DNA from: Akkermansiaceae bacterium
GTDB taxonomy: Bacteria > Verrucomicrobiota > Verrucomicrobiia > Verrucomicrobiales > Akkermansiaceae
Direction: 5' to 3'
DNA length: 6,260 bases
Assembly: GCA_023301335.1 (NCBI GenBank)
Contig: JALZVA010000011.1
Coordinates: 1 to 6,260, forward strand
Under the pieces are notes generated by a model, which was given only the letters and a program-made list of their open reading frames with translations, searched no databases and was not told where the DNA came from. The translations under genes and the position numbers were made by a program. This document shows positions 1 to 6,143 of this stretch, one piece after another (the stretch's first letter is position 1; every line of letters starts with the position of its first letter).

Positions 1-360
1 CTAGCAGAACTAGATATCAAAAAAATCCAACAACTCGCCACGCTCTCAGAAAAGGTTTCCGAGCTGCCTCAGTTCCCTGGGTCAAGTCGAGATGCAGCGA
101 TGGAAGCTCCGATCGATCTAAAAAATGCGGACATCGAAAAAGCTATCCTTAAGCATAACGAATCTTTACTCGAATCCTTTTTCTGCTTCGACGTCTTCAC
201 GGACGCTACAGGGGAGAAGATCGCAGCCGATAAGAAATCAATCGCCTACAGCTTCACTTATCGCGATGCTAAGAAAACGCTTAAAGCAAAAGACGTCGAC
301 ACCGTGCATCAAAAGCTACTCGACCACTTAGCTAAGAGCCTCAAGGTCAGCTACCGCTAG
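1..360 (+). CDS. pheT: Phenylalanyl-tRNA synthetase beta subunit, C-terminal fragment
   Basis: The reading frame is open from the first base to the TAG at 358-360, so this is the last 119 codons of a gene whose start lies to the left. The ATG at 100 is an internal methionine. From about visible residue 25 it matches the ferredoxin-fold anticodon-binding domain that closes bacterial PheT. It opens with FPGSSRDAAM, the counterpart of the family's 'P-(R/A)-FP-x-x-x-RD-x-A' signature. It continues with a helix ending LLESFFCFDVF, then GEKIAADKKSIAYSFTYR (the usual 'G-KKSLAYSLTFR' segment), and ends with a helix and final strand (KSLKVSYR). In the family the beta subunit pairs with PheS to make cytosolic PheRS, which charges tRNA-Phe, and this domain contacts the anticodon stem-loop. 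The gene ends inside the 3' end of the opposing ATPase gene, with no room for a terminator between them. The family assignment is confident. Confidence 0.9.
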   Translation, partial: LAELDIKKIQQLATLSEKVSELPQFPGSSRDAAMEAPIDLKNADIEKAILKHNESLLESFFCFDVFTDATGEKIAADKKSIAYSFTYRDAKKTLKAKDVDTVHQKLLDHLAKSLKVSYR

Positions 361-979
361 GCGTATCCAAATCGAAGCATGCAGACGCAAGACACTCAAG
401 ATCTTGCGGTTGATGAGAGATGAGCAAGGTGGTGATCTTGTCCTGCTCGATCGCCCGCCCTATCGTCTCCATGACTGCCTGACGGGTCGCTTCATCCATT
501 CCGGTAAAGCTTTCATCTAAGCAGAGTAAGTCAGGTCGAAACGCGATCGCTCGGGCAATCGCCACACGCTTCGCCTCGCCTCCTGATAATTTGTTAGGGA
601 GCCTAGTTAGGAGATGCTCGATCTGTAATGCCTCTGCCACCTCTTCGACACGTTGCTTAGTATTACGGTTAGACCATTTTCTGAGTCGCAGTCCGTAACT
701 GATTTGTGCGGCCACTCTCATGTGAGGGAAAAGCACATTCTCTTGAGGAACCAGCCCGATATTTCTCTCGGCTGGAGTCGATTCGCTAATCTCCCGTTGA
801 TTGATACTGATTTTCCCAGAGGCCACCTGCCGTAGTCCGCAAATCGCTTCCATCAAGGTCGTTTTTCCAGAGCCGCTCGCTCCTTTTAATCCTAAGCATT
901 CTCCACTCTGAATAGTGAAAGAAACAGGGCCGATTTGGAACGCTCCAGACTCCACACATAAGCTTTCTACCTTAAGCAT
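347..979 (-). CDS. ABC transporter ATP-binding protein, molybdate/sulfate-like importer type, short form
   Basis: This 210-residue ATPase should power the permease encoded just upstream. Counting from MLKVES, it shows Walker A GASGSGKT (33-40), a Q-loop with Q79 in VPQENVLFPHM, the signature LSGGE (131-135), Walker B LLCLDE (151-156) and the H-loop histidine at 189 in LLISHQP. All catalytic motifs are intact. Two details differ from the usual form: Walker B is followed by SF rather than PF, and the D-loop reads TGMD rather than S-x-LD. It ends soon after the H-loop, so it lacks the C-terminal TOBE/Mop domain of full ModC or CysA proteins (about 350 residues). I chose the ATG at 979 over an in-frame start at 1003 because a perfect AAAGGAGGTGA sits 5 bases upstream of 979. 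The start overlaps the permease stop by 8 bases and the stop overlaps pheT by 14 bases. The substrate is unknown; molybdate, tungstate or a similar oxyanion is an inference from the permease. Confidence 0.85.
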   Translation of the reverse strand: MLKVESLCVESGAFQIGPVSFTIQSGECLGLKGASGSGKTTLMEAICGLRQVASGKISINQREISESTPAERNIGLVPQENVLFPHMRVAAQISYGLRLRKWSNRNTKQRVEEVAEALQIEHLLTRLPNKLSGGEAKRVAIARAIAFRPDLLCLDESFTGMDEATRQAVMETIGRAIEQDKITTLLISHQPQDLECLASACFDLDTPSGS

Positions 980-1835
980 CTTCACCTCCTTTCTGACACA
1001 CAAAACGCACTACTAAGATCGTCGTCATGGCAAGGGATATCATCAGTAAAGAAATCACCACAGCACCTTCGATATTACCCGTATTTATTTCCAAGAATAC
1101 GGATGTGGATAAGACTTCTGTCCGCCCACGCGTGGCTCCCGCAAAAACTAAAATAGGCCCAAACTCCCCAAGAGCCCTTGCCCAAGCTAATGTTCCTGCT
1201 GCAAGCACGCCCTTGTAACTTCTGGGTAAAACCACGTCAAAAAATGCACGCCCTCGGCTCGCGCCCAGTGACATCGCCACCTCTTCCGTTCTGGTATCAA
1301 TCTGGTCAAAACTCAGCTTCATCGCCCGCACAGCAAAGGCGGCAGCCACCGTGAACTGAGCCACCACGACAGCAAGTTTAGTATTGGTCACCTCGATGCC
1401 CAACCAGTTCAGACTAGACTCCAATGACGCTCCCGACTCCAACGGCGGAAATTGGTTAAACAAAATAAGGAGGCTCAAGCCTATCACCAAAGGGGGTAAA
1501 ATTACAGGGATATCAAGAATCGCATCAATCAGGGAACGCCCAAAAAAGCGATAACGAGATAGGGCGTAACCCATCGGCACGGCGAGTAACACGGCTAAAA
1601 TCGCTGTCACAGTGCAGCTGACAAAGGTCAATATCACTGAGTCCTTTAGTTCTGGGGAAGCTAAAATCTCGAAGACCCCAGCCTTTCCATCCATCTGCCC
1701 AAAGACAAAACACACATCCGCCAAGATCAGTAGGAGGATTAGCGCTACATAGCTCGCCACCGAGGCACCTAGCCAGCCACCGAACATCAGTCCCGTACCA
1801 GATTTTTGCGCTATGCTTTGCTTCCCTCGGTTCAC
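972..1835 (-). CDS. ABC transporter permease, ModB/CysT-like (molybdate/sulfate importer family)
   Basis: This 287-residue inner-membrane protein has about six hydrophobic spans, near residues 22-46, 66-92, 104-127, 150-170, 211-233 and 255-279. The cytoplasmic EAA loop that docks on the ATPase is clear at 184-204: EEVAMSLGASRGRAFFDVVLP keeps the conserved Gly, Phe and final Pro. The stretches DIPVILPPLVIGLSLLILF and LAWARALGEFGPILVFAGAT strongly resemble ModB and related oxyanion permeases, where the 'ARALGEFG' segment follows the EAA loop. The start is GTG at 1833-1835. AGGAG lies 8 bases upstream, and an in-frame TAG two codons upstream excludes a longer form. The last codons contain the ribosome binding site of the downstream ATPase gene. 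No periplasmic substrate-binding protein is encoded alongside, and the next gene is divergent leuS. Molybdate, tungstate and sulfate cannot be told apart from this sequence. Confidence 0.85.
   Translation of the reverse strand: MNRGKQSIAQKSGTGLMFGGWLGASVASYVALILLLILADVCFVFGQMDGKAGVFEILASPELKDSVILTFVSCTVTAILAVLLAVPMGYALSRYRFFGRSLIDAILDIPVILPPLVIGLSLLILFNQFPPLESGASLESSLNWLGIEVTNTKLAVVVAQFTVAAAFAVRAMKLSFDQIDTRTEEVAMSLGASRGRAFFDVVLPRSYKGVLAAGTLAWARALGEFGPILVFAGATRGRTEVLSTSVFLEINTGNIEGAVVISLLMISLAMTTILVVRFVCQKGGEDA
982..992 (-). promoter_or_regulatory. Strong ribosome binding site of the ATPase gene, inside the permease gene
   Basis: Read on the minus strand this is AAAGGAGGTGA, an almost full-length complement of the 16S rRNA 3' end. 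AGGAGG (985-990) lies 5 bases from the ATG at 979. It is encoded by the last sense codons of the permease (K-G-G-E), so translation of the two genes is probably coupled. It decides the ATPase start against the longer in-frame option at 1003, which would place the site inside the gene. Confidence 0.85.
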
Positions 1836-1843
1836 TAACTAAG

Positions 1844-1848
1844 CTCCT
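1844..1848 (-). promoter_or_regulatory. Ribosome binding site of the permease gene
   Basis: On the minus strand this reads AGGAG, 8 bases before a GTG codon at 1835. It supports GTG as the true start; no ATG is available in frame between the upstream stop codon and residue 17. Confidence 0.7.
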
Positions 1849-1899
1849 ACCAAGAACTAAGGTGGATGACAACCCCTCACCGTCAGGAATCGGCACGGA

Positions 1900-1928
1900 G
1901 CTCTCAGCGAGGGATTGACATAGAGAGC
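1900..1928. repeat. Inverted repeat around a -35-like box in the leuS/permease divergent region
   Basis: GCTCTC (1900-1905) and GAGAGC (1923-1928) form a perfect 6-base inverted repeat with a 17-base spacer. The spacer contains TTGACA (1915-1920), a consensus sigma-70 -35 box on the + strand. A matching -10 box is poor: TATTAC at 1934-1939 is only 13 bases away. The repeat could be an operator or an RNA hairpin in the leader, or it could be chance. The 147-base divergent region (1836-1982) is the only place in the window from which both leuS and the transporter pair could be driven. Confidence 0.25.
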
Positions 1929-1982
1929 CTTCCTATTACAACCAACTCGTCTAAATTTTCACCTTACCGACCACCGTATATC

Positions 1983-4547
1983 ATGAGTACCCAACGTAAA
2001 CCGTTCCCATTTGACCAATTTGAACCCAAATGGCAGGAAACATGGAGTCAGCAGAACACCTTCCATACTCCCAATCCAGGAGATGCTGATTTTGATGCTT
2101 CTAAGCCGAAGTATTTCGTGCTCGATATGTTCCCTTATCCATCCGGGGCTGGCCTTCACGTAGGGCACCCAGAGGGCTATACGGCGACGGATATCATTGG
2201 TCGCTATAAGCGGATGAATGGACACAATGTGCTCCACCCAATGGGCTGGGACGCGTTTGGCCTCCCTGCTGAACAGTATGCCATCAAGACCAATACCCAC
2301 CCGCGAGACACCACTAAGGTCAATGTGGATAATTTTCGCCGCCAGCTTAAAGCTCTCGGCTTTGCTTACGATTGGAATCGCGAGATCAACACCACTGACC
2401 CTGGGTATGTGAAGTGGACGCAGTGGCTCTTCATCCAACTCTATAATTCCTACTTCTGTGACACAGACAAAAAGGCCAAGCCTATCAGTGAGCTTGAAGC
2501 CCAAGGGCTCTCTCGTGAAGAGATCGATGACCAGCGCCTGGCCTTCATCTCAGAAGCCCCTGTCAACTGGTCTCCAGATCTCGGCACAGTGCTTGCTAAT
2601 GAAGAAGTAGAAGAATGGAAAGCCAAGGGGCACACCGTCGAACGCCGTCCTTTAAAGCAATGGATGCTACGCATCACCAAGTATGCTCAGCGTCTCATCG
2701 ATGAATTAGAACCACTAGACTGGCCAGAATCTATCAAGCTTTTACAAAAAAATTGGATTGGAAAATCCATTGGTGCAGAGGTGGAGTTCAGCATCGAAGG
2801 CAATCCTGTAGAGGTGTTCACCACCCGCCCAGACACGCTCTTTGGAGCCACCTATATGGTGCTTGCTCCCGAGCATGAACTAGTCGCGAAGATCACTACA
2901 GAAGCACAAAAAGATGCAGTCGATAACTACATCGAGGCATGTGCCTCTAAATCTGACCTCGAACGTGGCGACCTCAACAAAGATAAATCTGGTGTCTTCA
3001 CTGGTGCCTTTGCCACCCACCCTGTCTCAGCTGAGAGTATTCCCGTCTGGATTGCCGATTACGTGATGATGGGCTACGGCACAGGGGCTATCATGGCGGT
3101 GCCTGCACACGACGAGCGAGATTTCGAGTTCGCCACCAAGTTTGAACTTCCAGTTACTCAAGTCGTCCAGCCTAACAATGATAGTGACTGGCAGGGATAC
3201 ACAGGAAACGGCACTGCGGTAAACTCTGATTTCCTCGACGGAATGAAGACCAAGGACGCAAAGCGTGCCATGATCTCCTGGCTCATCGACAATAAAAAAG
3301 GGAAGCCTAAAACAAACTTCAAACTCCGCGACTGGCTCTTCTCCCGTCAACGCTACTGGGGTGAGCCCTTCCCAATCCTCTGGGAAAATGGGGCACATTC
3401 CGTTGTTTCAGAAGCTGAACTTCCCGTTCTCCAACCTGACCTCGAAGACTTCAAACCTACTGGTGATCCACGTGGTCCACTAGTGAAAGCCACCGACTGG
3501 ATCCAATACTCAGAGACCGCAGAGCGCGAGACTAACACCATGCCTCAGTGGGCTGGTTCCTGCTGGTATTACCTCCGTTACTGCGACCCTAACAACTCAG
3601 AACGCTTCATCTCTAGGGAAGCAGAGTCCTACTGGATGGGAGGCAATGACCAATCCGGTGGAGTAGATCTCTATGTAGGTGGTACAGAGCACGCTGTGTT
3701 ACACCTCCTCTACGCACGCTTCTGGCATAAGGTAATGTTCGATCTCGGTCACTTAAGCACCAATGAACCCTTCCAAAAGCTGGTCAACCAAGGACTCATC
3801 TTGGGTGAGGATGGACAGAAAATGTCTAAATCCATCGGCAACACCGTCAATCCAGACGAAGTCGTCAAGCAATACGGTGCAGACTCTCTACGCCTCTACG
3901 AAATGTTCATGGGGCCTCTTACGCAGGTAAAACCTTGGCAGATGAAAGGGGTCGAAGGAGTCTCACGCTTCTTAGCAAAAGTCTGGCGCTTAGCCTTCAA
4001 TGAAAATCAAGCAGGCGAATGGGTCTGGTCTGGAAAGATCACTACAGAGGCATGTGAGAATAAAGCCAATTTAAAAGTACTCCATGAAACTATCAAGAAG
4101 GTTGGTGAAGATATTGAAAAGCTTAACTTCAACACCGCTATTTCTCAAATGATGGTCTGCACTAACACCTTCACTAAGGCGGAAAGCATCTGTGCGCAGA
4201 TGTTCGTTGATTTTCTAAAGTGTTTAAATCCATTTGCCCCGCACCTCACCGAGGAAATTTACGCCGCAGTAAAGGAGAATACAGGTGTCACCGCTGAGCA
4301 AGAACTTCTCTCCGAGCAGAGCTGGCCTGAGTTCAATGAGGAGTTCATGGTCGAGTCCGAAATTGAAATTGTCATCCAAGTGAATGGCAAAGTGAGGACC
4401 AAACTTATGATTTCCAAAGAAGCGTCAAAAGAAGAGGTCGAATCTCTCGCTCTCGAAGATGAGAAGGTGAAAAACTTTATCGAAGGAAGTACCGTTAGAA
4501 AAGTGATTGTCGTTCCAGGTAGATTGGTTAATATCGTGGCAAATTAG
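1983..4547 (+). CDS. leuS: Leucyl-tRNA synthetase
   Basis: This complete class Ia synthetase of 854 residues (E. coli LeuRS has 860) charges tRNA-Leu with leucine in the cytosol. In order it shows the ATP-binding HIGH motif as HVGH (59-62) within MFPYPSGAGLHVGHPEGY, then WDAFGLPAEQYA. The CP1 editing domain follows, with TTRPDTLFGA (280-289) and AVPAHDERDF (372-381); Asp377 matches the editing aspartate of the family. Then come RDWLFSRQRYWGEP (449-462), KMSKS (613-617), the anticodon-binding helices and a C-terminal domain ending in the family-typical IQVNGKVR segment. The short stretch after PFPILW has no cysteine pairs, so a zinc knuckle seems absent there, as in some other bacterial LeuRSs. 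An in-frame ATG at 1866 would add 39 residues, but bacterial LeuRSs begin close to the QFEPKWQETW helix, so I chose ATG 1983. No clear Shine-Dalgarno sequence precedes either start. Confidence 0.95.
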   Translation: MSTQRKPFPFDQFEPKWQETWSQQNTFHTPNPGDADFDASKPKYFVLDMFPYPSGAGLHVGHPEGYTATDIIGRYKRMNGHNVLHPMGWDAFGLPAEQYAIKTNTHPRDTTKVNVDNFRRQLKALGFAYDWNREINTTDPGYVKWTQWLFIQLYNSYFCDTDKKAKPISELEAQGLSREEIDDQRLAFISEAPVNWSPDLGTVLANEEVEEWKAKGHTVERRPLKQWMLRITKYAQRLIDELEPLDWPESIKLLQKNWIGKSIGAEVEFSIEGNPVEVFTTRPDTLFGATYMVLAPEHELVAKITTEAQKDAVDNYIEACASKSDLERGDLNKDKSGVFTGAFATHPVSAESIPVWIADYVMMGYGTGAIMAVPAHDERDFEFATKFELPVTQVVQPNNDSDWQGYTGNGTAVNSDFLDGMKTKDAKRAMISWLIDNKKGKPKTNFKLRDWLFSRQRYWGEPFPILWENGAHSVVSEAELPVLQPDLEDFKPTGDPRGPLVKATDWIQYSETAERETNTMPQWAGSCWYYLRYCDPNNSERFISREAESYWMGGNDQSGGVDLYVGGTEHAVLHLLYARFWHKVMFDLGHLSTNEPFQKLVNQGLILGEDGQKMSKSIGNTVNPDEVVKQYGADSLRLYEMFMGPLTQVKPWQMKGVEGVSRFLAKVWRLAFNENQAGEWVWSGKITTEACENKANLKVLHETIKKVGEDIEKLNFNTAISQMMVCTNTFTKAESICAQMFVDFLKCLNPFAPHLTEEIYAAVKENTGVTAEQELLSEQSWPEFNEEFMVESEIEIVIQVNGKVRTKLMISKEASKEEVESLALEDEKVKNFIEGSTVRKVIVVPGRLVNIVAN

Positions 4548-4578
4548 AACATCGCTACCTTAAAGGTATTGTTCTTTT
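4547..4578 (+). terminator. Weak terminator-like hairpin just after leuS
   Basis: GAACA (4547-4551) pairs with TGTTC (4570-4574), and TACCT (4556-4560) pairs with AGGTA (4564-4568) around a three-base loop. An asymmetric internal loop separates the two stems. Four T residues follow (4575-4578). The fold is AT-rich and the T run is short, so at best it is a leaky terminator or a pause or processing site between leuS and the Gre-like gene. Confidence 0.35.
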
Positions 4579-4613
4579 CCGAGAAAATACGCCCCACCTA
4601 CCCACTCAAATTC

Positions 4614-5087
4614 ATGTTAGAAACTAAACTATCCCTCCTCAACATAGCAAAAAAAGAACTCACCCATAGCCTTGATGTCCTCCGCCGAGCTGTTAGCGAA
4701 AGCCACGGCAACACCACCACTGGAGACCAGAGTAAAGCCGAAGGGAAATACGACACCCGAGGAATCGAAGCCTCTTACCTTGCTAAAGGGCAACAGGAGC
4801 AACTCAACCAGCTCGAAGAGAGTCTAGCAAAGTTTGATTCTCTGGAGCTTGTGAACGAACCTGACCAGGTGTTTACCGGCTCTCTCGTCGTCGTCTCTAC
4901 CGATGAGGAGGACAGAAATTTTCTCGTTCTTCCTGCTGGAGGCGGTGTGACCATTGACCTAGATGATGAATCTTACCTCATCATTACCCCTACCTCTCCT
5001 ATTGGTTCTGCCCTCTTAGGTAAAGATATCGGAGCAGAGATCACACTAGCACACACGCCCCATGCATATATTTCCGAAATTTACTAA
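4614..5087 (+). CDS. Gre-factor-like protein (GreA/GreB C-terminal domain family)
   Basis: This 157-residue acidic protein has the two-part plan of Gre transcript-cleavage factors. Residues about 4-77 look like a helical hairpin (KLSLLNIAKKELTHSLDVL, then QQEQLNQLEESLAKF). Its turn region carries GDQSKAEGKYDTRGIEASYL, a pattern I associate with small uncharacterised Gre-like proteins and not with true GreA (GDLKENAEYHAA). Residues about 87-145 fit the FKBP-like C-terminal domain, above all ITPTSPIGSALLGKDIGAEI, close to GreA's 'I-SPIGRALLGKK-GD'. Gre factors insert the hairpin into the RNA polymerase secondary channel, where acidic tip residues promote cleavage of backtracked RNA. Whether the acids here can do so is not clear without an alignment. 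The start is taken as ATG 4614. A TTG at 4569 would add 15 residues, but it lies within the hairpin after leuS. The gene follows leuS in the same direction, with no obvious promoter or Shine-Dalgarno site of its own. Confidence 0.7.
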   Translation: MLETKLSLLNIAKKELTHSLDVLRRAVSESHGNTTTGDQSKAEGKYDTRGIEASYLAKGQQEQLNQLEESLAKFDSLELVNEPDQVFTGSLVVVSTDEEDRNFLVLPAGGGVTIDLDDESYLIITPTSPIGSALLGKDIGAEITLAHTPHAYISEIY

Positions 5088-5153
5088 TTCCACAAAGGGC
5101 TAACAATTACTCTTGTTTTCTAATTCAGAAGAGCAAAAAAACATAGGTTTTAC

Positions 5154-5182
5154 TTGATCTCAAAATAGTTAGACTCTATTTT
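5154..5182 (+). promoter_or_regulatory. Candidate sigma-70 promoter for the pseudokinase gene
   Basis: TTGATC (5154-5159) and TATTTT (5177-5182) are separated by 17 bases; each matches 4 of 6 consensus positions. The pair lies in a markedly AT-rich gap of 124 bases, about 30 bases before the proposed start, so the pseudokinase gene may be transcribed separately from leuS and the Gre-like gene. AT-rich DNA yields such matches easily, hence the modest confidence. Confidence 0.35.
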
Positions 5183-5211
5183 AAAGATCTACTATCTCAT
5201 TTTAATGTAAG

Positions 5212-6090
5212 TTGCTTAAAAAATTTCAAGCAATTTATATTGAAATTAGTAACGAATTGAAAACCTCTTATCACATTAGTGAATACCTTTATGAGCAGGC
5301 ATCAGGCTCTCTATACAAAGGTACTCACATTCTAACCGGGCAAAGTGTCCTCCTTTATCACCTTTCTTTTGAAAGCTCAAAATGTGATTTTGCACGCTGG
5401 GAAGATGTTTTTAAGCTCACTATCGCTGAACTAAAGTCTATTCCATCAGCCTACCTAGTGGAGGTGATAGACTACTTCATTAATGAAAACGGCCCCTATA
5501 TCGTGATGAAAAATTACGATATTACCCCACTACGCCAGCTCTATCCTAATGCAATGGGAATTTCAGAGCTTCGCCAATTTGTAGTAGAAAGCCTCAACGC
5601 ATTGGAAGATATCCACAAGCTCGATCACATCCATGGCGGCATTAGCCCTGAGTCCTTCATTGTCAGCCCCAACTCTAACGGCTCTCACAGATACAAAATC
5701 ATCGACTTATTTATTAAGGAACTCGTGCCCTTTTTAAATGGATGGCTAGTGAGTTCCTACATCCCCTCTCATCCAGCTCTCCTCCCTGCCGAATTTTTTG
5801 AAGGAGGGCTCATCGATCAACGCAGTGATATTTACACACTCGGACAGACTTTTTACTATATGGTTCTCGGAGGCCATCCCTTTGTTGAACTAGATCATGA
5901 AGAAATCTACTCACGCCATAAAAACCATTCCATCTATGAGCTAAAAGCCATTCTCGCTGATTTCCCTGAAGATCTCTCCGACTTGATCGAGTATATGACG
6001 CAAGCAGATCCAGCCGACCGTCCACAGTCTATCCAACAGCTAAGAGAGAACTCAAATTTTTTCACTCAGCTTCAGATCTCTACAGCTTAA
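5212..6090 (+). CDS. Protein-kinase-fold protein, probable pseudokinase
   Basis: The 292 residues span one Hanks-type Ser/Thr kinase domain with a leader of about 18 residues and no membrane segment. The C-lobe landmarks are clear: a catalytic-loop-like HGGISPESFIV (141-151), an APE-like PAE (192-194), DQRSDIYTLGQTFYYMVLGGHPF (202-224) with the structural Asp206, and ADPADRP (265-271) with the conserved Arg270. The chemistry is lost. The VAIK lysine position is Tyr49 (VLLYHL), the glycine loop is degenerate (YEQASGSLYKG), and HRDLKPEN has become HGGISPES, replacing the catalytic Asp, Lys and Asn. DFG is DLF (165-167), where only the Asp remains. The reading frame is intact, so this looks like a maintained scaffold or regulator and not a decaying gene. 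The start is uncertain. TTG 5212 is the first possible codon after an in-frame TAA at 5203, TTG 5257 is an alternative, neither has a good Shine-Dalgarno site, and no in-frame ATG occurs before residue 99. Target and role are unknown. Confidence 0.8.
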   Translation: MLKKFQAIYIEISNELKTSYHISEYLYEQASGSLYKGTHILTGQSVLLYHLSFESSKCDFARWEDVFKLTIAELKSIPSAYLVEVIDYFINENGPYIVMKNYDITPLRQLYPNAMGISELRQFVVESLNALEDIHKLDHIHGGISPESFIVSPNSNGSHRYKIIDLFIKELVPFLNGWLVSSYIPSHPALLPAEFFEGGLIDQRSDIYTLGQTFYYMVLGGHPFVELDHEEIYSRHKNHSIYELKAILADFPEDLSDLIEYMTQADPADRPQSIQQLRENSNFFTQLQISTA

Positions 6091-6143
6091 GGTTATCTAG
6101 CTTGGCAACAGTAGCTCATGCTAAAGTGGGTAAGTATACTACC

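Noticed and set aside
125..331. 68-codon + strand open frame within pheT
   Set aside because: It is out of frame with the clear FDX-ACB domain and rich in Ser and Thr from frame-shifted codons, so it is a shadow.
1525..1896. 123-codon minus-strand open frame overlapping the permease start
   Set aside because: It runs in another frame through the permease coding sequence, has low-complexity Trp/Cys/Gly-rich content and no family resemblance.
1866..1982. N-terminal extension of LeuRS by 39 residues from ATG 1866
   Set aside because: Bacterial LeuRSs start near the first W-containing helix, which begins about 10 residues after the methionine at 1983. The extension has no recognisable family sequence and covers probable regulatory DNA; the purine stretch before 1866 is too close to the ATG.
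1836..1982. A molybdenum-cofactor-type or TPP-type riboswitch upstream of the permease (CTGAGAG and CTCCGTGCC on the minus strand)
   Set aside because: Only short fragments resemble the known consensus sequences, and I could not assemble the conserved stems. A covariance-model search would decide.
1959..2504. 181-codon minus-strand open frame inside leuS
   Set aside because: It is antisense to the strongly conserved HIGH region of leuS and is best read as a shadow of its codon pattern.
5110..5140. CTCTT...AAGAG hairpin after the Gre-like gene as a terminator
   Set aside because: The stem has only 5 pairs with a 14-base loop and is followed by an A run, not a T run, on the + strand. On the minus strand no T run follows the stem either.
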